Assembly (NCBI GenBank): GCA_029851835.1
Contig: JARKVD010000017.1
Span: 239,579-303,578, forward strand
From: Clostridium sp.
Lineage (GTDB): Bacteria > Bacillota > Clostridia > Clostridiales > Clostridiaceae
Direction of reading: 5' to 3'
Length of the DNA: 64,000 nt
Shown here: piece by piece, positions 35,452 through 45,980 of the stretch
How the letters are laid out: each line of letters opens with the position of its first letter
Numbering within the stretch: the first letter of the stretch is position 1
Translations under genes and position numbers: made by a program
The notes under the pieces: model-generated
The model's input: only the letters and a program-made list of their open reading frames with translations
What the model was told of the DNA's origin: nothing
Database searches by the model: none

Positions 35452-35625
35452 TCTGTCATAATAGCTCCCCACAAATTTGATTTGTGACAGTGTTATGTAT
35501 CTTATACATAACCCCAGCATATAACCTTAAAGCATCAGTTATACACTTCGGCGGTTTTTCCTTTCTGTTTGCTTCATTGTGCTTATCTCTACAAACATAC
35601 TATTAAATCCCGCAACCTCTATCTA
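35452..35625 (-). promoter_or_regulatory. Lysine riboswitch (L-box) of the YfcC-M20 operon
   Basis: On the minus strand: GATAGAGGTTGCGGG at the 5' end, TAGTATG, GGAAAAACCGCCGAAGTG, CTGGGGTTATGTAT, CACTGTCACAAATC and TTTGTGGGGAGCTATTATG at the 3' end. This order is that of the lysine aptamer, including the GCCGAAG core. Lysine binding should favour termination at 35376-35403. Confidence 0.93.
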
Positions 35626-35833
35626 ATTTTTATTCACTTGTCAGTTGAATTAAACTATAAACTATTTTTTTATAATTGTAAAGTATATTTTAAGAAAATA
35701 AAAACTTAAATGTTTTCAACTTTTAATTTTAGTCTTTTATATACAAATCTTTGAGACCTATTAATTTTTAATTATAACAAGAATTATATATTATTTATAT
35801 TTGCTCATTTATAATATCTTTCATAAAACTGTA

Positions 35834-35867
35834 ATAGCTAGGAGTAAAACAATTACTCCTAGCTATA
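35834..35867 (-). terminator. Terminator of the large surface-protein gene
   Basis: ATAGCTAGGAGTAA pairs with TTACTCCTAGCTAT around a short loop. Confidence 0.85.
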
Positions 35868-35878
35868 TTTGAATTTTA

Positions 35879-38800
35879 TTATTTAGCCTTATTGTCAGTA
35901 TTATTTCTTTTTTTAAATACTAATGCTCCAAGTCCTATTAATACTATTGCTACCCCAATGTAGAATGGTTTAACTGGACTATCACCTGTCTGTGGAAGCC
36001 CTGGCTTACTTGGCTTTTCTGGTTTGTTAGCTGCTTCTTCAAGATTCTTAATATCCTTTTCAGCCTTCACCAGCTTATCAATTAGCTTTTTAGATACTAG
36101 CTCTTTTTGAGCATCATTTAAAGCATTATAAGCTTTTCTTGCTTCTACAACTAAATCTTTATCCTTTAAAGTAACCTTATCCGGAATCTTATTAATCATC
36201 TTACTAACAGCTTCAGCTGCTGCCTTATCTAATTCTAATGCTTTTATTGTTTCTTCAGCATTAACAAGTTTAGTAACTATAGCTTCTTCTACTAAAGCCT
36301 TTTGATCTTCTGTTAAGCTGTCATAAGCCTTTCTTGCCGCTACAATTAAATCCTTATCAATTAATGTTACATTCTCTGGCAACTCATTTATTAAATTTAC
36401 TACATCCTGTACAGCCTCTTTATTCGCAACATTTTCAAAAGTATCTTTAGTTATTCTGCCATCTACCTTATAATTAACATCTCCAAGATACTTAATATAA
36501 TTTGCTAAAGCCTCTTCCATAGCACCAAATTCATTTTCAGTTGGCACTCCTGCAAATACTGGATAATTATCTCCACCTACTGCTAAGAAGTCATTGGTAG
36601 CAACAAGATATTTCTTAGACATATCTATCTTCTGTCCATCTATGGTTATTTGAATAATTCTTTCTCCTACTGGTTTAGTTTCATCATAGATGAATTTTAT
36701 ACCTGCAACATGGGCAAAAGCTGGATTTACTTCTGGAGACTTACTTACTGCAAATTCTAAAACTTCTTTAATATCTGCACCAGTTAGATACTTTGTAACA
36801 ATATAGTTTCCAAATGGAAGAACCGTAATAATTTCTCCCTTAGTTATATCTCCAACATCAATATTGTCTCTAATATTACCACCATTACTAATTGCAATTT
36901 GAGCTCCTGTTTCATAAAGCATTGAATCTGAAATAAGATTTCCTAAGTTAGTTTCCTTAGATCTCACATCTGCTCTTACTCCATTTAAAAGTTCTAGGTT
37001 ATTACCAACAACCTCTGATAATCCTATACTTTGTTCATCATCAATAGCTTTAATAGCAGCTGTAACTTCTGAATCTGGAGTATAAGTTAAAGCCTCAGCC
37101 TTAGAAATTAAAGATGCATCCTTAACCTTTACCTCCTTAGTATCATTATCAAATACTATAGATACCTTTCCAAGATTTCCTTCATATTGACCTGCACTTG
37201 CAATTAATGTTCCATTCTTTGTAACAAATCCATTTGGATAAGTGCTATGACTGTGACCATCGATAATTACATCAATGCCTTCTACAGCTTCTGCTATCAT
37301 ATCACTCCTAATTTCTGTTGCTTCATCAGTTCCAATATGCGCTAGCGCAATAATAACCTCCGCTCCTTGAGACTTCAGGTTTTCTACCTGTTGTCTAGCT
37401 GTTAATATTGGATCAGCAAATTCTAAACCTTTAACATTACTTGGATTTGTCTTATAGGTGGTTTCTGGAGATGTTAGTCCAAAGAAACCAACCTTAACAC
37501 CATTAATTTCTTTTATTTTATTTGGTAATAGAATTGCATTATCATCCTTCAATACGTTTGCTGAAATTATATTAAATCCGTTATCTCCTTCAGCTGCAAG
37601 TGATGCAAGTTCAATAAGTCTTTCATATCCATAATTAAAGTCATGATTACCAGGTGACATTAAATCATAGCCTGCAAGCTTCATTAAGTTAACTATATCT
37701 GCTCCTTTGTTTAAAGTTGCAAATGGAAGACCATGTAATGTATCTCCAGCATCTACTAATAATGAATTAGGAATTGATTTCTTAATAGCTGAAATTGTAT
37801 CAATACCTATTATTGAATTATCAGCCTTAACTCTTCCATGGGAATCATTAGTATGAAGAATTGTAATCTCAGACTCTCTAGACTTAACTAAACTTACTTC
37901 CTTAGAATCCCTTACTCTTATTCTTGGCCCTTCTGGATCTGTTGATGCTAGTCCTACAGCTGTTACAGTGTCTCCAACCTTAATGTTGCTATTAAATTTG
38001 CCAACTTCTATACTTCCATCAGATGAGCCTACATATCCATTTAAGAATACTCTAACATCACCTGTACCATCATTTAGTATCATATAACCAGAATTGTTTT
38101 CTCCCATGGACATAACTTCTCCAGTTACAGCTACTAATAACCCTTTATTATCTTCTAAAGTAGCATCTTTAGTTGACATTTTTGTTGGTTCCATAATCTT
38201 AACTTCTTCTAGAACAGTCATACTGGCAAGATTTAATTGCTTTTCACCTTCATAAGCACTAACTGATCCTGCAATTTGAACTTTCTGTCCAAGCTTTAGG
38301 TCAACACCCGCCACTGGGAATATATTAATTCCTGCTGTTTCATCTTGAACATATATTGTATCAAAGAAAGCATTCCCTGACTGAGTTCCAGCTGTTACAT
38401 AACCTTCAATAGAGAATATAGATCCCATTGGTGCTTTTCTTACTTCTGAGATTGGAGTTATTACAACTTCTTTCTTAACTGAATCAAGAACATTCATAAT
38501 TATATTGTAGTTAGAGTATTGTAAGTCCCCATAGTTATCTAAGGTCGCTTGTACTTCAAAATCTGACATAAATACGGTTCCAGCTACAAATATATTTGCA
38601 CCACTTGCTAGCTTTTCAGAAGCTAAAGCTACCACTTCACCTTTTGGCACTGATACCCCTGTAGTATTTTTATTTGAATCGAAGGAGTAAGTTGTGTCAT
38701 GTCCTCTTACCAGCCAATGAGCTTTTCCTGCTTCAACTGCCGCCTTATCTAAAGCAACAGAACATCCACTATAAAAGCTATATTCTTGGTCACTTACAAC

Positions 38801-41800
38801 TCCATTTAGATATGGTGATGCAGTATTTATATTTTTAAACTTCAACCGATATGATTGACCACCATTAGTTACATCATCAACAACTTCATCATTGTTAATC
38901 TTAGTTGTTGCTCCTATAGCAGTCAATAGCTTATTAACCTGAGTTGATGAAGCAAACTCCCCGGTACCATCTTGATAATCAGCAAGACCAGTAACTATAA
39001 TTGTTCCACCCTTATCTGCATATCTCTTCACTGTTGAAATAAATTCATCACTGAAGGTTTGTGGCGTATAGGAAACTCCGTCTACAGTTGCAGCCTTTTT
39101 AGCTGGTGCTGATATAATCAATAACTGTGCATCCTTTAAAACTTCATCAGTTATTTTATTTCTTTCAATTTTAACATCAAAATTCTCTCCATTAGCTATC
39201 TTTGTAAAGTTGTTCATACTATTTGCATAATATCCAGCAACATAATCATTAAAGTGAGTAGCATCAACAACGACTCTAGAGATTATAGAAGGATCTTTAA
39301 CCTCAAGCTTTAATACTCCTGTATAAGTCTTTTCAACACCATTAATAACTGTAGTCATTTTCACATTTACATTGAAGCTACCTGCTACAGTTGGTGTATA
39401 CTTAAATGAATATTCCTTTGTTCCTAATGAATTCACATCAAATGATTCTGTTGAGGTATTAATTACATTTCCATCTATAGAGTATTCTATACTCTTAACT
39501 GTCATTGGATAATCTTCGTTATTATATAATGAAGTAGTTATTGTTAATTCTTCATCCTTTAACGGCATAGTAGTACTTGTCTCAGTCTTAGATATACCAG
39601 CCTTTTCAACTGCACCAACCCATACCGGAGTAGTAACTGCTGTATCCTTATCTGTCTGTTCAACTCTAATGTAATAGTAAGAGTAGTCTGCTGGTAAAGT
39701 AAACTCAACAACACCTTCATTAGAATTTATTTCTTTTGAATCTGCAACAGCTCCGCCATTTACAATAACAGAAACCTCTCCAATGTTTTCATTATCTGCA
39801 TCTTTAACATCTACCTTAATATTAACTTCTGATGGCTTATCGCTAAGCATTGAACCCATTACTTCATCATTTAATGTATAAACTATACTTAGATTCTCAT
39901 CTTCAGTAGCATAGGTTCTCATATTTCTTAAGGCATCATATAAGCCTTCTTCAGTTAAATCATCTGCTAAAACAACAGTTCTTGCAGTGTTGGCATTTCC
40001 CCATTTACCCTTATGGTTATCTTGGTTATTTGTAGGAGAAACATGCCAGCCCTTATCTAGAGCCCTTGTATAAAACTCATAAGAAGGGAAATATCCACTT
40101 CCATGAACTTGCCCTTCACCATTTCCAACCTCTATCAAATTTACTACATTGTCAATTTGAGGATCATATAGCGCAAAGTCATTAAAGTCCCCGAAAGTTT
40201 TTCCTGGGTGATTCCACTGTGAAATTGAAGCTGGATATTGTTTAAGAATATTATAATAGTTCTCTAACGCCTTACCATCAGAATTTTTTAATCCATCCTT
40301 GTTTCTGCTTTCAAAACCTGGTGTATTAAATGTATTCATGTGACCTGTTCCATTTGACCAAGTCATTTCATAGGCATATACTCCAAGGAATTTATTATCG
40401 CTATATTTTTTAGCCGTATTATGTCCTAATACCCACTCAGTACTCATTGATCCATCTGCCATTGAAGCTTTTGTATCATTATCTAAAGAGTTAGAGTGAT
40501 CTGTAACTGCTAGGAAATCCACGCCTGATGCTTCTTTAGCATATTTATATGCATCCTCGATAGAGCCTGCTCCATCAGAGATGTTTGAATGTGAATGTAG
40601 TTGTCCAAAATATATGTTTAATCCATCTACATTAACCTTTTCTTTAACCTCAAATTGAACTTCTAATTTGCCCACATTACCTAAAGTATCATTAAGAGTA
40701 ATATTTAAGTTGTGGCTTCCTATAGCTAAATCTTCAGTTGGAGTATAGATAATATATTTATCAGTAACTTCACAAGCGGATTTAACTTCCGTTCCATCTA
40801 TTAGGAAGGATAAAGTCTCCTTATTAATTCCTGATGGATCACCATAACCTATTTTAATTGTAGGTCTTACATTAGTAGTTGCTAAGCTTGCTGGTGAGAA
40901 TACAGTAAGTTCTGGACCTTCAATATCAACTTCAGGCTCTACTGTAGTTTTTACTATATCACTAGCTGCTGCTACTCTTATTTGATATGAGTCATACTCC
41001 GAACATACTCCAATAACATCAACTTTATCATTAGTAGTTATTCCTTCAACTCCTGGTATTTTATAAAGATTTATTGTCTTGCCATCTTTATCAATAATTG
41101 TTGTATCTCCAGATGTATTTATTTCCCCTATTGTAACATTAATGAACTTAACTCTTTGAGATTCATATTTTTCTCCACCATTGTTATCAATTATGTCTTC
41201 TATTTTAACTTCCTTTGGTTCTGGTAAAGTATTATTAGAAGATTTCTTTTCAATAGCAGTATATTGTATTTGTACTAATCCCTTAAATTCAGTTACTTTT
41301 CCTTCTACAATTACTTCATCACCAATTTGTAAATTATCAATTCCTCTTATAGCAATACCTGCTGTTGTATCCTGAATTGCATAATTGTATGCTGTTGAAC
41401 CATTTAAAGTACCTGAAGCTTCTTTGAATGTAACAATACCTTTTATTTTAACTGTACTAGTTACATTTCTTGCATCAGCAATTGATATTACAGAACCTTC
41501 TACTGGACCTGAACCGCTCTCAGTACCTACAAGTTTAATATCGTCAATAGAGACATTACTTGCCCCTTTTTTATATTCTAACCTTACTTTTGTATACTCC
41601 TTTGGAACAACAACAGTCACACTATCTACTCTATTTGCAGCTAATTTACCATTCTCTGCACTTAATGTATCTAGCGTATCCCAATTCCCATCTTTAAATG
41701 CTTTAACATATAACTCTGAATTGGCTAATCCACTCTGCCCTTTCGCCCAAAATGTTAAAGTCCCATCACTTCCTAATGAAAAACTTGGACTCTCAATGAA

Positions 41801-42070
41801 CTTGCCTGTTCCATCCAATTTTGCTGATGGTGATGCAACTCCATAGTTACCAGCACTATCATACCCACCTAGATTAGTTGGACCAAGTATCCATCCTTCT
41901 CCCGCAAATACCTGAGTCTTATCTCCCGTAAAGCCTTCATCTAATATAACAGCTTCTGAAGCTGTCTCTGCCCATACAACATTATAGGGCCTATATATGA
42001 GCCCTAATACCATTGTAAAAGCAACAAAAAGACTTAAAAGTTTACGCTTACTTTTCGAAAGTTTATACAT
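35879..42070 (-). CDS. 2063-residue wall-anchored surface protein: OB domains, PHP metallohydrolase and 5'-nucleotidase
   Basis: A signal peptide (about 1-35) is followed by a jelly-roll-like domain (40-180) and an OB-fold domain (about 190-370). Next come an Ig-like segment, a PHP/CehA-type metallohydrolase (from about 488, GQLHSHSNISDG and AVTDHSNS), Ig-like and GATase-like segments (about 800-1190) and a second OB region (about 1200-1400). A calcineurin-type 5'-nucleotidase follows (about 1405-1640, ILHTNDSHGR, DAGDTLHG, GNHDFNYG) with its C-terminal substrate domain (about 1690-1830). Last are two FIVAR-like helical repeats and LPQTGD plus a membrane tail for sortase. It likely scavenges nucleotides or nucleic-acid products outside the cell. 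No nuclease domain is obvious. Confidence 0.88.
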   Translation of the reverse strand: MYKLSKSKRKLLSLFVAFTMVLGLIYRPYNVVWAETASEAVILDEGFTGDKTQVFAGEGWILGPTNLGGYDSAGNYGVASPSAKLDGTGKFIESPSFSLGSDGTLTFWAKGQSGLANSELYVKAFKDGNWDTLDTLSAENGKLAANRVDSVTVVVPKEYTKVRLEYKKGASNVSIDDIKLVGTESGSGPVEGSVISIADARNVTSTVKIKGIVTFKEASGTLNGSTAYNYAIQDTTAGIAIRGIDNLQIGDEVIVEGKVTEFKGLVQIQYTAIEKKSSNNTLPEPKEVKIEDIIDNNGGEKYESQRVKFINVTIGEINTSGDTTIIDKDGKTINLYKIPGVEGITTNDKVDVIGVCSEYDSYQIRVAAASDIVKTTVEPEVDIEGPELTVFSPASLATTNVRPTIKIGYGDPSGINKETLSFLIDGTEVKSACEVTDKYIIYTPTEDLAIGSHNLNITLNDTLGNVGKLEVQFEVKEKVNVDGLNIYFGQLHSHSNISDGAGSIEDAYKYAKEASGVDFLAVTDHSNSLDNDTKASMADGSMSTEWVLGHNTAKKYSDNKFLGVYAYEMTWSNGTGHMNTFNTPGFESRNKDGLKNSDGKALENYYNILKQYPASISQWNHPGKTFGDFNDFALYDPQIDNVVNLIEVGNGEGQVHGSGYFPSYEFYTRALDKGWHVSPTNNQDNHKGKWGNANTARTVVLADDLTEEGLYDALRNMRTYATEDENLSIVYTLNDEVMGSMLSDKPSEVNIKVDVKDADNENIGEVSVIVNGGAVADSKEINSNEGVVEFTLPADYSYYYIRVEQTDKDTAVTTPVWVGAVEKAGISKTETSTTMPLKDEELTITTSLYNNEDYPMTVKSIEYSIDGNVINTSTESFDVNSLGTKEYSFKYTPTVAGSFNVNVKMTTVINGVEKTYTGVLKLEVKDPSIISRVVVDATHFNDYVAGYYANSMNNFTKIANGENFDVKIERNKITDEVLKDAQLLIISAPAKKAATVDGVSYTPQTFSDEFISTVKRYADKGGTIIVTGLADYQDGTGEFASSTQVNKLLTAIGATTKINNDEVVDDVTNGGQSYRLKFKNINTASPYLNGVVSDQEYSFYSGCSVALDKAAVEAGKAHWLVRGHDTTYSFDSNKNTTGVSVPKGEVVALASEKLASGANIFVAGTVFMSDFEVQATLDNYGDLQYSNYNIIMNVLDSVKKEVVITPISEVRKAPMGSIFSIEGYVTAGTQSGNAFFDTIYVQDETAGINIFPVAGVDLKLGQKVQIAGSVSAYEGEKQLNLASMTVLEEVKIMEPTKMSTKDATLEDNKGLLVAVTGEVMSMGENNSGYMILNDGTGDVRVFLNGYVGSSDGSIEVGKFNSNIKVGDTVTAVGLASTDPEGPRIRVRDSKEVSLVKSRESEITILHTNDSHGRVKADNSIIGIDTISAIKKSIPNSLLVDAGDTLHGLPFATLNKGADIVNLMKLAGYDLMSPGNHDFNYGYERLIELASLAAEGDNGFNIISANVLKDDNAILLPNKIKEINGVKVGFFGLTSPETTYKTNPSNVKGLEFADPILTARQQVENLKSQGAEVIIALAHIGTDEATEIRSDMIAEAVEGIDVIIDGHSHSTYPNGFVTKNGTLIASAGQYEGNLGKVSIVFDNDTKEVKVKDASLISKAEALTYTPDSEVTAAIKAIDDEQSIGLSEVVGNNLELLNGVRADVRSKETNLGNLISDSMLYETGAQIAISNGGNIRDNIDVGDITKGEIITVLPFGNYIVTKYLTGADIKEVLEFAVSKSPEVNPAFAHVAGIKFIYDETKPVGERIIQITIDGQKIDMSKKYLVATNDFLAVGGDNYPVFAGVPTENEFGAMEEALANYIKYLGDVNYKVDGRITKDTFENVANKEAVQDVVNLINELPENVTLIDKDLIVAARKAYDSLTEDQKALVEEAIVTKLVNAEETIKALELDKAAAEAVSKMINKIPDKVTLKDKDLVVEARKAYNALNDAQKELVSKKLIDKLVKAEKDIKNLEEAANKPEKPSKPGLPQTGDSPVKPFYIGVAIVLIGLGALVFKKRNNTDNKAK

Positions 42071-42264
42071 TATATCCCCTCCTTATAATAGCTACTTTTA
42101 TTATATAGCATTAATTGGAAATTATGTTGGGTGACTATAATCTTTTATTCTTCTTTTTACACCTTTATTTTGCAAAATTTCAACTGAAATTATGAAATAT
42201 ATCTGTAAATGCAGAAAAATGTCCAATTGATGACCGTGTTTTTATACAAAGTTCATATCATAAT

Positions 42265-42308
42265 AAAAAGACCTAAGACATACACTGTATATCTTAGGTC
42301 TTCTTTTC
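42265..42308 (-). terminator. Terminator of the AbgT transporter gene
   Basis: AAGACCTAAGA...TCTTAGGTCTT, T-rich on both sides. It lies 90 bases past the abgT-like stop codon; the rest of 42071-42394 holds nothing else recognised. Confidence 0.6.
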
Positions 42309-42394
42309 AAATTAAGAAGTACTATTTGTCCAATAAACTTAATTTGAAATATAATATATTCTTTTTATTAACTAATTCCACAAAGAAACTAATA

Positions 42395-43924
42395 TTACAT
42401 TCCTATTACTGCTCCAGGTCCTAGTGGTAATCTTAATAAATACCAAGCTATTAATAGAGCTAACCATCCAATAAGGAATATTATTGAGTATGGTAACATT
42501 GTTGAAATTATTGTACCTGCTCCTGACTCATCATCATACTTTTGAGCAAAGGCAACTACTAGAGCGAAATAGCTCATTAATGGAGATATGATATTTGTTG
42601 TTGAGTCTCCTATTCTGTATGCCATTTGAGTGAATGCTGGAGAATATCCTAATTCCATAAGCATTGGTACAAATACTGGCGCCATGATAGCCCATTTAGC
42701 TGAAGCTGATCCCATGAAGATATTAATAAATGCTGCAACAAAAACAAATCCTATTATTAAAGGAAGTCCTGTTAAACCAATACCTTTTAAGAATTCCGCC
42801 CCTTTAGATGCGATTACTGTTCCTAGATTTGTATATGTGAAGTATTCAACGAATTGAGCAGCAAAGAACACTAATACAATGTACCCACCCATTGTTGACA
42901 TACTCTTACCCATTAAATCTACAACAGTACTGCTTTTCTTAACCGTACCAGATCCATAACCATATGCAATACCTGGCACTAAGAATAATATTGTTATTAC
43001 TATAACTATAGAGTCCATGAATGGTGACTTAAGTATTTCTCCTGTTGTAGGATTTCTTAAAACGCCGTTAGCTGGAACTACTAATAATGCTATTGCTGCT
43101 GCAGTAATTAATAAAGCTATTCCTGCAAATTTTAACCCTCTCTTCTCTTCAGATGTAAGGGTACTAACTTTTTCTGTTATTTCACCTTTGTATTTACCTA
43201 ATCTAGGTTCAACTATTTTTTCTGTTACTATTGTTCCTAATATTGTTATTACAAATACTGACGCTGCTATAAAATACCAGTTATCAGTAATTCCGACCAC
43301 TACTGGATTGCTTGATAACTTTGCTGCTTCTGTAGTTATTCCACTTAAAAGTGCATCTGTTGGTCCAAACATTAAGTTTGCACTAAATCCACCTGAAACA
43401 CCTGCAAACGCTGCTGCTATCCCTGCTAAAGGATGTCTTCCAAAGCTTAAGAAAATTACTGCTCCTAGTGGTATTAACACTACATATCCTGCATCTGATG
43501 CAATACTAGACATTACACCAGCAAAAACTACTACTAATGTTATTAATCTTTTTGGTGTACTTGTAACTAACTTAGTTAAGCAAGCTCCTATAAGGCCTGT
43601 CCCTTCTGCAACCCCAACTCCAAGTAAGGCTACTAAAACAGTTCCTAATGCTGCGAACTTAGTAAAGTTTGATATTGCTGTAGTAAACATGAATCTAATT
43701 CCCTCTGGACTTAATAAGCTTACTACTGTTGCCGTCATTTCTTTTATTTCATTTGTAGCTCTATCTAGACCTGTATATGTCACAGATACTCCCATACTTG
43801 CTAACACATGTGATACTATTGCTATAATTGCTGCTAATATTACGAAAATTATTGCTGGATGTGGTAACTTGTTACCGATACTTTCAACAGTACCCAAGAA
43901 ACCTTTTTTACTTTTGTTCTTCAT
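42395..43924 (-). CDS. AbgT-family transporter
   Basis: 509 residues, about nine to eleven membrane helices plus re-entrant loops. Typical features: LPHPAIIFVILAAIIAIVSH, a long MTATVVSLLSPEGIRFMFTTAISNFTKFAALGTVLVALLGVGVAEGTGLIGA, SSIASDAGYVVLIPLGAVIFLSFGRHPLAG, GGFSANLMFGPTDALLSGITTEAA, and GDSTTNIISPLMSYFALV. E. coli AbgT imports p-aminobenzoyl-glutamate, and other members export sulfonamides. The cargo is not fixed by sequence. Start after GGGGGGAAACAA. The M20-like enzyme of this window is 9 kb away and not linked. Confidence 0.9.
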   Translation of the reverse strand: MKNKSKKGFLGTVESIGNKLPHPAIIFVILAAIIAIVSHVLASMGVSVTYTGLDRATNEIKEMTATVVSLLSPEGIRFMFTTAISNFTKFAALGTVLVALLGVGVAEGTGLIGACLTKLVTSTPKRLITLVVVFAGVMSSIASDAGYVVLIPLGAVIFLSFGRHPLAGIAAAFAGVSGGFSANLMFGPTDALLSGITTEAAKLSSNPVVVGITDNWYFIAASVFVITILGTIVTEKIVEPRLGKYKGEITEKVSTLTSEEKRGLKFAGIALLITAAAIALLVVPANGVLRNPTTGEILKSPFMDSIVIVITILFLVPGIAYGYGSGTVKKSSTVVDLMGKSMSTMGGYIVLVFFAAQFVEYFTYTNLGTVIASKGAEFLKGIGLTGLPLIIGFVFVAAFINIFMGSASAKWAIMAPVFVPMLMELGYSPAFTQMAYRIGDSTTNIISPLMSYFALVVAFAQKYDDESGAGTIISTMLPYSIIFLIGWLALLIAWYLLRLPLGPGAVIGM

Positions 43925-44195
43925 TTGTTTCCCCCCTAGTTATTTATTAATAGTTACGCATTTTCGACAAATTGTGTATTTTTATTTTACAAGCAAATTG
44001 AAAAAATTTCAACAATTAAATATTTACAATTCCTATTATTCATATATGTAACTGTTCTCAATTTAAGGTTCCATCATTTTTATTGTGTAATAATATTACA
44101 TAATTAAATATATTTTTTATAAATTACTTTTAATGAGTTTAAATATTTTTTATAAACGCTTTCCACACTTCCACACTTTTTATTCTAATAATAAA

Positions 44196-44240
44196 GAAGT
44201 TCATCTACTAAACTAAGTTAATAGATGAACTTCCTATATA
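44196..44240 (-). terminator. Terminator of the flavoprotein lipoprotein gene
   Basis: GAAGTTCATCTA...TAGATGAACTTC, followed on the minus strand by TTTATT. The rest of 43925-44273 shows no gene. Confidence 0.75.
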
Positions 44241-44273
44241 GTACAATTATATATTACTTATTCTTTATATTCT

Positions 44274-45980
44274 TTATTTTAGTATATGTTTAGCAGCTTC
44301 TTCTCCAGAAACCCTTCCAAATATTACAGAGGCACTGTAAGCTCCACTTGTATTAACAACTTCTCCAGCTGCATATAATCCTTCAACTACTTCTCCAGCA
44401 TTATTTAAAACTTGAGCTTTTTCATCAGCAACTACCCCACCCTTAGTCATGTGGATAGCAGACTCAACTTGAACTCCATAGAATGGTCCTTCAGTATTAA
44501 ATTTTTTATCAGCGTTAAATTCTTTCTTTCTGAATGGATCAGCTATTTCACCATCTATTGCCTTGTTATAAGTTTCAACAGATTTAACTAAGTTTTCAGC
44601 ATTAATACCTAATTTTTCTGCTAACTCTTCTAAAGTATCAGCTTTGAAATGATATCCTAAATCATTGTGCTTTTTAAGTCTATAAGCTGAATCATATAAT
44701 TTTTGATCATAGATATAGTATGCTTTTCCTCCTTCTTGCTCAAGGATAGCATTAGCTGTATCCATTCCACCTACTGTTTCATCCGTAAATCTTTCCCCAG
44801 CTTTATTAACAAATATGAATCCATCTCCAGCACCTGTTAAATCTCTTCTTCCGCTGATTATAGTTTTGAATATACTTAACTTATCCATTTTATCCATTGC
44901 AATATCATGCTTCTCGAATACTGGTATGAAGTCTCCAGTAGCACCCATTTGGTTAGATGTAGCTACTTTTTCAGCACCTGGAGCATATTTAGCTAATAGT
45001 TCTTTGTTGTGTGAGAAACCACCTGTTGCAACTATAACAGCATCAGCTTTTATATCATAAGTACCTTCTTTACACTCAACTTTAACTCCAGTAGCCTTTC
45101 CATCTTCTATTATTAAATCAAGGCCTTTAGTTCCAGTTCTAACATCAACCCCAAGTTCATTAACCTTAGCTTCTAATCCATCTTGAATTTCTTCTCCAGC
45201 ATATGCATCAGCTTCTGCCATGTGGTTTCTTCCACCATAGTTGTAGTTAAGTTCAATTCCCATGCCTCTTAACCATCCATCAACTTCTGCTGCACCTTCA
45301 GCTTGTGCTATTAAACGCTCTTCTGTATCCCAAGCAGATTCTTTCTTTTCTTCAACAAACTTCTCTACTGAATCTTCTACTCCGTTAGCTAATGAAGCTT
45401 CTGAGTTAATCATATCGAAGAAGTTCATATCAAACTTACCATTACCACTTAATATATCTAATTTCTCAACTAATATTACGTCTTCTACCCCATTTTCTTT
45501 TGCTTCTATTGCAGCAGATAAACCAGCAGGACCCCCTCCTACTATTACTAATTGAGTTTCAACTGTTTCTAATTCTTTTTTTTCAACTTCTGGTCCTTGA
45601 GTAGTCATTGTAATTTCACCGAAGTCTTTTCCAGCTTCCTTCATAGCATCAGCAACTGCTTTTTTTACTGCATAAGATGAGAACGTTGCTCCTGAAACAC
45701 TATCAACTACTGGTGATTGGGCTTCTACTATTCTCTCTTTTATAACTGGGAAAGCTCTCTTTATTACTGGTGAACTTTCATGGTTCTCTGTTAATCTTAT
45801 ATCTGATATTTTATCATCTTTAACATCAACTTCTACAGTTAACTCTCCACCGTAACCATTTGCCTTAGCACTGAATGTTCCTTCTTTAGCACTTTCACCA
45901 TTGGAACCTGCAGCTGAACATCCTACTGCAAACACCATTGATGCCGCCATTACTAAACTTACTAATCTTAAATTCTTCAT
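44274..45980 (-). CDS. Extracytoplasmic FMN/FAD reductase lipoprotein (urocanate/fumarate reductase-like)
   Basis: 568 residues. A lipobox signal (MVFAVGC, Cys21) puts it on the outer membrane face. An FMN-binding domain (about 30-115) contains DSVSGATFSS, whose Thr is the site of covalent FMN attachment by ApbE. A FAD_binding_2 flavoprotein domain (about 135-568) has VGGGPAGLSAAIEA, IVATGGFSHN and YAAGEVVNTSGAYSASVIFGR. This layout belongs to UrdA-like and other anaerobic extracellular reductases that pass electrons to unsaturated organic acids. The acceptor is unknown, and no ApbE or electron-donor gene is near. Start ATG 45980 after GGGGGATT. Confidence 0.88.
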   Translation of the reverse strand: MKNLRLVSLVMAASMVFAVGCSAAGSNGESAKEGTFSAKANGYGGELTVEVDVKDDKISDIRLTENHESSPVIKRAFPVIKERIVEAQSPVVDSVSGATFSSYAVKKAVADAMKEAGKDFGEITMTTQGPEVEKKELETVETQLVIVGGGPAGLSAAIEAKENGVEDVILVEKLDILSGNGKFDMNFFDMINSEASLANGVEDSVEKFVEEKKESAWDTEERLIAQAEGAAEVDGWLRGMGIELNYNYGGRNHMAEADAYAGEEIQDGLEAKVNELGVDVRTGTKGLDLIIEDGKATGVKVECKEGTYDIKADAVIVATGGFSHNKELLAKYAPGAEKVATSNQMGATGDFIPVFEKHDIAMDKMDKLSIFKTIISGRRDLTGAGDGFIFVNKAGERFTDETVGGMDTANAILEQEGGKAYYIYDQKLYDSAYRLKKHNDLGYHFKADTLEELAEKLGINAENLVKSVETYNKAIDGEIADPFRKKEFNADKKFNTEGPFYGVQVESAIHMTKGGVVADEKAQVLNNAGEVVEGLYAAGEVVNTSGAYSASVIFGRVSGEEAAKHILK

